DNA of 64,000 nucleotides, from contig NZ_CP030848.1 of the NCBI RefSeq assembly GCF_008274825.1, positions 1,736,001 to 1,800,000 of the forward strand. Direction: 5' to 3'. The position numbers and the translations under genes were made by a program. Below the pieces are notes generated by a model that made no database searches, was not told the origin of the DNA, and was given only the letters and a program-made list of their open reading frames with translations. This stretch comes from Sphingobacterium hotanense (GTDB taxonomy: Bacteria; Bacteroidota; Bacteroidia; Sphingobacteriales; Sphingobacteriaceae). Shown here piece by piece: positions 8,569 to 15,852 of this stretch; position 1 is the first letter of the stretch; the number at the start of each line of letters is the position of its first letter.

Positions 8569-9018
8569 ATGAAGAGCTGTAAGATTTTATTGCTATGCCT
8601 GAGTAGCCTAATGTTGCTGATGTTTGGATTGCAAGCTTGTCAAGGCAACAATGAACCTAAGCCGATTAAGTATGGATCGGATCAATGTGCGTATTGTAAG
8701 ATGACAGTGAGCGATCCTCGTTTCGGCACACAGCTACTTACGAAGAAAGGTCGGGCCTATAATTTTGATGATGTTCAATGCATGGTCGCTTTCGTTAAAG
8801 AAAACCAAGTGAAGAAGGAAGATGTCGCGGTATTTTTCTTGCCGGATTATTTAACAAATAAATTGTTGCCGGCAGAGAAAATGTTCTATCTAAAAAGTGA
8901 AAAACTAAAGAGTCCGATGCGCGGAGATATTGCTGCCTTTAGCAATAACGCAGATTTGGAAAAAACAAAAGCCTCGGTAGGTGGGACTACCATGACATGG
9001 GACGATTTGTGGAAATAG
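8569..9018 (+). CDS. nosL: NosL copper chaperone lipoprotein
   Basis: 149 residues from the ATG at 8569; an upstream in-frame extension overlaps the preceding gene and lacks a signal, so it was rejected. A lipoprotein signal (lipobox LQAC) is followed by the NosL core: C-A-Y-C-K-M-T-V near residue 40, then FDDVQCMV and a C-terminal MTWDDL. NosL binds Cu(I) and passes copper to the apo nitrous-oxide reductase, together with the NosDFY complex encoded downstream. All Cys/Met positions expected for metal binding are present. Confidence 0.92.
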   Translation: MKSCKILLLCLSSLMLLMFGLQACQGNNEPKPIKYGSDQCAYCKMTVSDPRFGTQLLTKKGRAYNFDDVQCMVAFVKENQVKKEDVAVFFLPDYLTNKLLPAEKMFYLKSEKLKSPMRGDIAAFSNNADLEKTKASVGGTTMTWDDLWK

Positions 9019-9028
9019 TTTGAACAAG

Positions 9029-10279
9029 ATGAAAAGCTTAGCCTTAAATATATTTAGTACAATGTTTGTTTATTTTATGGTAGCAGCGAGTTCTCATGCT
9101 GCTACCATTGAAATAGGCGTTGGAAAACGTGTGAAAACGATAAAAGAAGGGATTGCGTTGGCCAAAGAGGGCGATACTGTATTAGTGCATGCAGGCTTAT
9201 ATAAAGAAGGTAATATCGTTATCGACAAACCGATTACTTTCTTAGGAAAAGGGAATCCAACCCTGGATGGACAAAAGAAATATGAGCCTTTGTCTATCAA
9301 ATCACATGGCGTCCTCGTCAAAGGATTCACATTCAAGTCGTCCGGACACTCATCGTTGGATGATATCGCTGGGGTAAAGATTTATAATACCTATGATGTC
9401 AAAGTGATAGACAACATTCTAGATGATAATTTCTTTGGGATCTACTCGCAGAACTGCAAGCGCTTAGAAATACGCGGAAATAAAATTCGTGCCTATGGAA
9501 AAGCGGAACAGCTGATCGGGAATGGTATCCACGGATGGAAATCTGACAGTTTGGATATCCAACAAAATGAGATTATCGGTCATCGTGATGGCGTGTACTT
9601 AGAATTCGTGACGCATACTCATGTATTGAATAACTTGTCGCAAGATAATCTTCGCTACGGACTGCATTTCATGTTTTCACATGATAATAGCTATGTAGGG
9701 AATACTTTCCGCTCGAATGGGGCGGGCGTAGCCGTGATGTACACCAAGAATGTACACATGGAGAATAATAGATTTGAAGAAAATTGGGGAGATGCGGCCT
9801 ATGGTCTTCTCCTAAAAGATATATCCGATAGCCAGATTATTAATAACCATTTCGATAGAAATACCACTGGAATTTTTATGGAAGGATCCAATCGGATCCA
9901 TCTTGAACAAAATAATTTTAAGGACAACGGCTGGGCAATTAAAATACAGGCAAGCTGCATGGACAATAGATTTAAAGACAATAATTTCATGCAGAATACT
10001 TTTGACGTAGCCACAAACGGATCCTTATCGCTTAACTATTTCGAGAATAACTTTTGGGACAAATATGAAGGATACGACCTTGATAAAGATGGGATAGGGG
10101 ATATTCCTTTCCGTCCTGTTAGTTTGTTCTCTATGTTAGTGGAGCGCTATCCCTCGGCCATGCTACTGTTTAGAAGTTTTATGGTCACCTTATTTGATCG
10201 TACAGAGAAGTTATTACCAAGTTTAACTCCCGAGAGCCTCAAAGATGAAAAGCCTCGAATGAAATCGATGAAAGTATGA
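9029..10279 (+). CDS. nosD: NosD periplasmic maturation protein
   Basis: About 416 residues from the ATG at 9029; an in-frame TTG three codons earlier is less likely. It has a cleavable signal peptide (ending near SSHAAT) and then a right-handed beta-helix built of repeated NNxF/NxI rungs (carbohydrate-binding/CASH type), the fold of NosD. NosD forms the periplasmic part of the NosDFY ABC complex, which delivers copper from NosL to NosZ. The stop overlaps the nosF start by 4 bp (ATGA), so the complex subunits are translationally coupled. Confidence 0.93.
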   Translation: MKSLALNIFSTMFVYFMVAASSHAATIEIGVGKRVKTIKEGIALAKEGDTVLVHAGLYKEGNIVIDKPITFLGKGNPTLDGQKKYEPLSIKSHGVLVKGFTFKSSGHSSLDDIAGVKIYNTYDVKVIDNILDDNFFGIYSQNCKRLEIRGNKIRAYGKAEQLIGNGIHGWKSDSLDIQQNEIIGHRDGVYLEFVTHTHVLNNLSQDNLRYGLHFMFSHDNSYVGNTFRSNGAGVAVMYTKNVHMENNRFEENWGDAAYGLLLKDISDSQIINNHFDRNTTGIFMEGSNRIHLEQNNFKDNGWAIKIQASCMDNRFKDNNFMQNTFDVATNGSLSLNYFENNFWDKYEGYDLDKDGIGDIPFRPVSLFSMLVERYPSAMLLFRSFMVTLFDRTEKLLPSLTPESLKDEKPRMKSMKV

Positions 10280-11013
10280 TTCAGATTCAACATATCACAA
10301 AAGAGTTTGGAAAGCTCAAAGCATTGAACGATATCAATCTTCAGTTGGAAGGAGGAGAGTGTATCGCTTTGATCGGACCAAATGGAAGTGGTAAGACCAC
10401 TTTGATAAAGACGATTCTAGGTATGGTTGTTCCGAGTGGGGGCAACATCCTTTTCGAAGGGCAGAATATCCAACAGAAGTGGATTTATCGGAACGAAATT
10501 GGGTATATGCCGCAAATAGGGCAATATCCTGAAAATATGACTATTGCTCAGGTTTTGGATATGATGAAAGATATCCGCAAGATGCCAGAGAGCGAGTTGG
10601 ATTTGGAGCTTTATCATGCTTTTAATCTGCCATCACTGCTTGGTAAGCGAATGGGGACCCTATCGGGTGGTACCCGCCAAAAAGTAAGCGCCTGTTTGGC
10701 CTTTATGTTTTGCCCAAAAGCGTTAATTCTGGACGAGCCTACCGCAGGTCTCGATCCACTTTCAACCGAGATTCTGAAAGATAAAATCCAAAAAGAGAAG
10801 AATAAAAACAAGCTGATTATTATTAGTTCACATGTGCTTAGTGATTTGGATGATATGGTTTCACAAATCATTTATCTGCAAGATGGTCAATTGATCTTTC
10901 ACAAAACATTGCAACAATTAAAAGAAGACACAGGCACACAAAAATTATCGAAAGCAATTGCCCAAGTAATGACTCTGCCAAACCACCCTAACAAAGGAGC
11001 TGTCCATGAATAA
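10276..11013 (+). CDS. nosF: NosF ABC-transporter ATPase
   Basis: 245 residues. Walker A GPNGSGKTT (about residue 35), ABC signature LSGGTRQ, Walker B ALILDEPT and the switch His in IISSH are all present, so it should hydrolyse ATP. It is the cytoplasmic motor of NosDFY. It overlaps nosD by 4 bp and nosY by 8 bp. Confidence 0.95.
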   Translation: MIQIQHITKEFGKLKALNDINLQLEGGECIALIGPNGSGKTTLIKTILGMVVPSGGNILFEGQNIQQKWIYRNEIGYMPQIGQYPENMTIAQVLDMMKDIRKMPESELDLELYHAFNLPSLLGKRMGTLSGGTRQKVSACLAFMFCPKALILDEPTAGLDPLSTEILKDKIQKEKNKNKLIIISSHVLSDLDDMVSQIIYLQDGQLIFHKTLQQLKEDTGTQKLSKAIAQVMTLPNHPNKGAVHE

Positions 11014-11773
11014 AATTATTCGATATGTATTCGTTGACCTATTGAGGAATAAGACTATCCTAGTCTACACGTTATTGCTGCTTGTGCTGTCGATTAGCGT
11101 CTACAGTATGGAGGATAACTATGAAAAAGGCTTGGTTAGCTTACTGAATATTGTGCTTTTTGTTGTTCCTTTGGTGAACATTGTGTTTACAAGTATTTAC
11201 TTATATAATAGCGCCGAGTTTATTAACCTGCTTGTGAGTCAGCCTCTTAAGCGTACTCATATTTGGCTTAGTATATTTATTGGATTAGCAGGTGCTTTGA
11301 CACTATCGTTTATCATTGGTGTCGCAGTGCCAACCTTCGTATATGCATTCAGCATATCTGGTTTAACATTGATAGGATGCGGTATATTGTTGTCGTTGAT
11401 ATTTGTGTCAATTGCCATGTGGACATCTGTATTGATAAGAGATAAGTCAAAAGGGATCGGACTTGCAATCTTATTATGGCTTTACTTCGGATTACTTTTT
11501 GACGCCTTAGTACTGTTTATGTTATTCCAGTTCTCGGATTATCCCATTGAAAATCTAATGGTCGCCTTGTCAATGTTCAACCCGATCGACATTAGCCGTA
11601 TTCTGATTCTTTTGGAACTTGATCTATCGGCCATGATGGGATATACTGGTGCAATTTTCCGAGATTTTTTCGGAACAACAATGGGCATGGGGATTACGCT
11701 GTTTGTAATGCTATTATGGTGCATTATTCCTTTATGGCTTTCCCTTCGTTATTTCAAGAAAAAAGATCTATAG
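11006..11773 (+). CDS. nosY: NosY ABC-transporter permease
   Basis: 255 residues with about six membrane segments, an N-terminal cytoplasmic helix of the ABC-2 type, and a C-terminal segment ending in positively charged RYFKKKDL. It is the membrane partner of the ATPase encoded in the overlapping upstream gene. NosY transmits ATP-driven movement to NosD for copper transfer to nitrous-oxide reductase. Confidence 0.93.
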   Translation: MNKIIRYVFVDLLRNKTILVYTLLLLVLSISVYSMEDNYEKGLVSLLNIVLFVVPLVNIVFTSIYLYNSAEFINLLVSQPLKRTHIWLSIFIGLAGALTLSFIIGVAVPTFVYAFSISGLTLIGCGILLSLIFVSIAMWTSVLIRDKSKGIGLAILLWLYFGLLFDALVLFMLFQFSDYPIENLMVALSMFNPIDISRILILLELDLSAMMGYTGAIFRDFFGTTMGMGITLFVMLLWCIIPLWLSLRYFKKKDL

Positions 11774-11803
11774 GATAATATAACGTGTTAAATTTTAAGT
11801 GCC

Positions 11804-12769
11804 ATGATTATTTCTAATTTACTTGAGGTCTGCAATTTAACGACTCAGGAAAAGGTAAGAACCATATTTGAATGTTTTGATGCGCTCTCTGAAGGCGAAT
11901 CGTTTATCATCAAGAATGATCATGATCCGAAGCCGCTTTACTTTCAACTATTAACGGAGAAAGGCGATGGTTTCCAATGGGAATATTTAGAATCAGGACC
12001 TCAAATTTGGCAGGTGAGGATTGGGAGGACCCATGTTTCCAAAGCTGAGGAAACAATTGGAGAGATCGCGGCGAAGGATATTCGGAATGCCTCGCTGTTA
12101 AGAAGTTTGGGTATTGATTTCTGTTGTGCTGGCAAGCAGACTCTTGCTGAAGTCGCCGCTTCCATTGATCTTACTGAAACCGAGCTTCAACTTAAACTAG
12201 CACAGGCGGCAAAAATTGAAGCGCCGACTAATTATCTTAACTTCGAGAGCTGGGAGTTAGATTTCCTAGCGGCATATATTAAAAATGTGCATCATTATTA
12301 TATACGTGAGCATGGTCCCGTTATCAGTAATTTAGCGCACCGAGTTGCTATGGTACATGCTAGTGAGCAACCTGAGTTGGTCACTTTCGCAAAAGAAGTC
12401 GATGTATTTTTAGCTGACTTATATAACCACATTGATACGGAAGAAAAGCAACTGTTTCCCGGAGCACATAACTTAAGCACGCTCACTACTCAACATGCTT
12501 GTCAATTGGTCCAATACCTTCGTTATGGACATGGAGATTTAGGTGCCGAGTTGCGAGAATTGCGTAGGATTTCGAATAATTACGTGCCGCCGAAGAACGC
12601 TTGCTATTCTTATATTTCATTACATGCCCAGTTAAAGGCGCTTGAGAATGATCTGCTTCAGCATATTCATTTAGAAATCAACATATTATTTCCGAAACTT
12701 TTAAAAACTTATGATCCTCCTTTAGACTCAAAAACGATCTATGAGGATGAAGGCATAAGCAGCATTTAA
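11804..12769 (+). CDS. DUF2249-ScdA/Ric-hemerythrin fusion (di-iron cluster repair protein)
   Basis: 321 residues with three parts. Residues about 10-75 look like a DUF2249 domain (LSEGESFIIKNDHDPKPL). Residues about 85-140 are the ScdA N-terminal domain with the diagnostic DIRNASLLRSLGIDFCCAGKQ Cys pair region. Residues about 155-300 are a hemerythrin HHE domain with His/Glu ligands (NVHHYYIREHG, DLYNHIDTEEKQLFP). The Ric/YtfE/ScdA family repairs iron-sulphur clusters damaged by nitric oxide or oxidants. It lies 30 bp after nosY in the same operon, which links NO-stress repair to N2O respiration. The N-terminal DUF2249 fusion is an addition to the usual two-domain Ric; its role is unknown. 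Confidence 0.85.
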   Translation: MIISNLLEVCNLTTQEKVRTIFECFDALSEGESFIIKNDHDPKPLYFQLLTEKGDGFQWEYLESGPQIWQVRIGRTHVSKAEETIGEIAAKDIRNASLLRSLGIDFCCAGKQTLAEVAASIDLTETELQLKLAQAAKIEAPTNYLNFESWELDFLAAYIKNVHHYYIREHGPVISNLAHRVAMVHASEQPELVTFAKEVDVFLADLYNHIDTEEKQLFPGAHNLSTLTTQHACQLVQYLRYGHGDLGAELRELRRISNNYVPPKNACYSYISLHAQLKALENDLLQHIHLEINILFPKLLKTYDPPLDSKTIYEDEGISSI

Positions 12770-12800
12770 CAGCGATTAAAAACACAAAAAATATATTACA

Positions 12801-13586
12801 ATGAAAAAGATAAGCTATCTCCTAACACTTTGCATGACGCTATTATTTATGGGGTCTTGTTCGAAAGATGATCCAATTGTGGAGATCGAAACAGATAAGC
12901 AAATTATTGCGAAGGTTACTTTAAGCAATGATGAAGAAATCACCCTCATGGGCGACAAAGATCTAACCGTCGGTTATCAAAGAATTTATATTCAACTTAC
13001 GAAGGACGGCCGAGTACAGAGCTCTTCCAATATAAGTTTCTCCCCGATTATGGACATGGGAACCATGACCCACGGAGCGCCATCGAGTGCTTTAACATAT
13101 TCGAATCAAACGAATAGTTTTGAAGGGTATGTCGTGTTTACCATGCCTTCTGGTGAGTCAGGTTCCTGGGAGATGAAATTCAAAGTAAATGGAGAAGAGA
13201 TCAGTATTCCGATTGAAGTGAAAGCCGCGCCTACAGGCAATGTGCCGGTGAAGACTTTTACAGCATCAAATGATAAACGATACGTGATGGCACTGGTTGA
13301 ACCAGCATTGCCAAAAATAGGATTGAATGATTTAGAAGTTATGATCTTCCAAAGGGAAACCATGTTTTCATTTCCCGAACAGAATGGATTAACACTAGAC
13401 TTTGATCCCCAAATGACTTCCATGAACCATGGTTCTCCTAACAATATATCCCCGGTGGGTGCTGGCAACGGCCGTTACAAAGGCAAAGTGAATTTCACGA
13501 TGACCGGTGATTGGAGATTGTTCTTCGATATCAAAGAGGGGACTACCGAACTAGGAAAAGATGTATTCCTTGATGTTCTCTTTTAA
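12801..13586 (+). CDS. Lipoprotein with duplicated Met/His motif, candidate copper binder
   Basis: 261 residues with lipobox MGSC (Cys20). Two similar beta-rich halves each carry the motif M-x2-M-x-H-G-x-P (MGTMTHGAP at about residues 90-98; MTSMNHGSP at about 205-213). Each precedes a Y/F-K/E-G-x-V-x-F-T-M strand. The layout resembles FixH/YtkA-type periplasmic domains. Met/His pairs of this kind usually bind Cu(I). It sits between the nos genes and an OprC-like TonB receptor, which fits copper handoff from the outer membrane to NosL/NosD. Metal binding is inference; the repeated motif is seen directly. Confidence 0.7.
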   Translation: MKKISYLLTLCMTLLFMGSCSKDDPIVEIETDKQIIAKVTLSNDEEITLMGDKDLTVGYQRIYIQLTKDGRVQSSSNISFSPIMDMGTMTHGAPSSALTYSNQTNSFEGYVVFTMPSGESGSWEMKFKVNGEEISIPIEVKAAPTGNVPVKTFTASNDKRYVMALVEPALPKIGLNDLEVMIFQRETMFSFPEQNGLTLDFDPQMTSMNHGSPNNISPVGAGNGRYKGKVNFTMTGDWRLFFDIKEGTTELGKDVFLDVLF

Positions 13587-13645
13587 CTAATGATAATCTG
13601 CGCCGAAGATTAGGCACAGAGTGGTTGTACCTCAATTCAAAGCTT

Positions 13646-15664
13646 ATGAAACGCATGCGATATATATTATTTTTAAGTGCATCGGCACTAAGTTTTAATG
13701 CGCTCGCTCAACACCATCAGGAGCAAGACTCTCTAAAACATGTAGAAATAGAAGAAGTCGTAGTGACGAGCCAGGTTGGCGTGAATAAGCAACTTGAAAA
13801 GGAACAGCGCGCTTCCAAGCAAGCAAATATCGATCAGTTGTTGGACAGAATTGCCGGTGTGCAGATGATTCGGAGGGGCGCTTATGCTTGGGAACCAACC
13901 ATACGTAGTCTCAACGCAGCGCAGATTAATTTAAGTATTGATGGTATGGCAATTTTTGGTGCATGTACAGACCGGATGGACCCGATCAGTTCATATATCG
14001 AGCCTAGCAACCTTCAACAAATAAACGTCAATCTGGAGCCTTCCTTTAATAATTATGGTGCAGGTATTGCCGGCGGTGTTAATTTTAAATTGGCTACCCC
14101 TGAGTTATCGCAACATCCAAAATTAAGCGGGATGCTCGGAACTGGCTTTGAAACGAATGCCGAGGCTATTCAAACCTTAGCTTCTTTACAATACAGCACT
14201 GACCGCTATGGTATTTTGATCAACGGGATATTCAGAAAGGCACATGAGTATCGGGCAGCAAATATGCAGGTCATTCCTCACTCGCAATTCCAAAAATGGA
14301 ACGGATCATTGGCGTTCAAATATAAGATAAACGATCGCAACCAGCTCACTGCTCAATATCTAGCTGATTACGGACAAAATATAGGTTATCCTGCTTTAAC
14401 TATGGATGTCGCCTATGCAAATGCGAACATTGCGTCAATAAGCCATGTTTATTCTATGAAATCGACCGGAACAGATCTTCGCAGTAAAGTATATTTTAAT
14501 CACATCGACCATGCGATGGATGATACTAAGCGTCCGGCCGAAAGCGTTCCGATGCATATGGATATGCCAGGCGTTTCTTGGACTGCTGGATTTTATAGTG
14601 AAACCTCTTTTCAAAAGGGTAAGCATTATTTACAGGCTCGTGCAAGTGGTTATGTTAATAGATTGACCGCTAACATGACGATGTATCCTACACAAGGAAG
14701 TCCAATGTTCATGTATACCATTCCCGATGCACAACGCAATAATGTCAGCTTAGATATTTCTGACAAGCTCGCTTTTTCCGAACATTGGGGACTCGATCTA
14801 TTAGGGAATTATAGCTTCTCACATTCGAAGCTTTATAGCGAACAAGGGGAGGCGCAGCTATCAGGAATGAAAGATGGAAATCTAGATCGGGGCAATCACT
14901 TAGCGAATATGAGTCTGATGGGGCATTATCAGCCCAGCGCTCATTGGCATTGGATGGCTAAAGTAGGATATGCTACTCGAAGTGCGAGTCTACAAGAATA
15001 TTATGGTTTTTATTTATTCAATCGCTTAGATAACTACGATTACTTGGGCAATATGGATCTCAAAACCGAAAAAGCTTTACAAGCAAGTTTGGGAATGAGT
15101 TACCAATACGCTTGGATGCGACTTGAAGCGACTGCCTACAATTATTTCTTCAAAGATTACATCGCTGGCGCCATCAATAGTGATTTTCAAGTGATGACCA
15201 TAGGTGCCACAGGATTAAAGCAATATGCTAATCTACCTTCTGCGAATATTGTCGGTGCTGAGTTTGCCTTACGTCTAAAACCTTTTAAATATTTAGAGTG
15301 GATCTCTACGATCGCTTATACTGAAGGGATAGATAATAGCAACAATTCACTTCCATTGATTTCACCTTTTACTAATAACAATAACCTCCTTCTGAACTAC
15401 AAAGGATGGACCGGACAGGTTGAATTGGCATATTATGCTGCTCAAAACAAAGTGAGCCCTGAAGTTTATGGCGATACTCACACGCCGTCTGCGACTTTAT
15501 TGAACGCGGGGTTGCGAAAGACCTTCAAGCTGAAGCAACATCGACTGACCAGTAACATTCGCGTGGAGAATATCTTCGATCGCCACTATTACCGACATCA
15601 AGATATTATGAAAATAGCGAGACCAGGACGAAACTTTGTAGCACAGATAAGTCTATCGTTTTAA
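13646..15664 (+). CDS. TonB-dependent receptor, OprC/NosA-like copper receptor
   Basis: 672 residues from the ATG at 13646; an in-frame TTG seven codons earlier is less likely. A signal peptide ends near ALAQ, followed by a His-rich mature N-terminus, a TonB box-like EEVVVTS, a plug domain and a 22-strand-type barrel ending in an aromatic (QISLSF). The plug contains FGACTDRM, a C-x3-M pair (C107, M111), and a loop MHMDM at about residues 303-307. In the Pseudomonas copper receptor OprC a C-x3-M plus H-x-M site binds copper; the second half here is similar but not identical in spacing. NosA, required for nitrous-oxide reductase copper in Pseudomonas, belongs to the same family. Position at the end of the nos operon supports copper import. 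Confidence 0.8.
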   Translation: MKRMRYILFLSASALSFNALAQHHQEQDSLKHVEIEEVVVTSQVGVNKQLEKEQRASKQANIDQLLDRIAGVQMIRRGAYAWEPTIRSLNAAQINLSIDGMAIFGACTDRMDPISSYIEPSNLQQINVNLEPSFNNYGAGIAGGVNFKLATPELSQHPKLSGMLGTGFETNAEAIQTLASLQYSTDRYGILINGIFRKAHEYRAANMQVIPHSQFQKWNGSLAFKYKINDRNQLTAQYLADYGQNIGYPALTMDVAYANANIASISHVYSMKSTGTDLRSKVYFNHIDHAMDDTKRPAESVPMHMDMPGVSWTAGFYSETSFQKGKHYLQARASGYVNRLTANMTMYPTQGSPMFMYTIPDAQRNNVSLDISDKLAFSEHWGLDLLGNYSFSHSKLYSEQGEAQLSGMKDGNLDRGNHLANMSLMGHYQPSAHWHWMAKVGYATRSASLQEYYGFYLFNRLDNYDYLGNMDLKTEKALQASLGMSYQYAWMRLEATAYNYFFKDYIAGAINSDFQVMTIGATGLKQYANLPSANIVGAEFALRLKPFKYLEWISTIAYTEGIDNSNNSLPLISPFTNNNNLLLNYKGWTGQVELAYYAAQNKVSPEVYGDTHTPSATLLNAGLRKTFKLKQHRLTSNIRVENIFDRHYYRHQDIMKIARPGRNFVAQISLSF

Positions 15665-15689
15665 GCATTTTCTATTCTTGATATTCCCC

Positions 15690-15719
15690 TTGGCTATCAA
15701 TATTGGCCAATACTTTTTG
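15690..15719 (+). terminator. Terminator at the end of the nos operon
   Basis: A 7-bp stem TTGGCTA/TGGCCAA (one G-U) with a 7-nt loop is followed by TACTTTTTG. It lies 25 bp after the copper receptor stop codon and before nrdD. Confidence 0.55.
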
Positions 15720-15852
15720 CTTAGATTTTATTTTGCTGAAAGTTTTTTAGAAAAAAATGAATATGTGTTTTGTGTCATTTTAATTCTGCGTACTTCTGGG
15801 TAGCTTTAGGTAAATCCTAAAAATTCTTGCTCTTAAAACTCAAAATTGTGAT

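Noticed and set aside
15678..15700. TTGATA-N11-TATCAA inverted repeat as an Fnr site before nrdD
   Set aside because: The spacing is far from the TTGAT-N4-ATCAA form and it overlaps the terminator hairpin of the nos operon.
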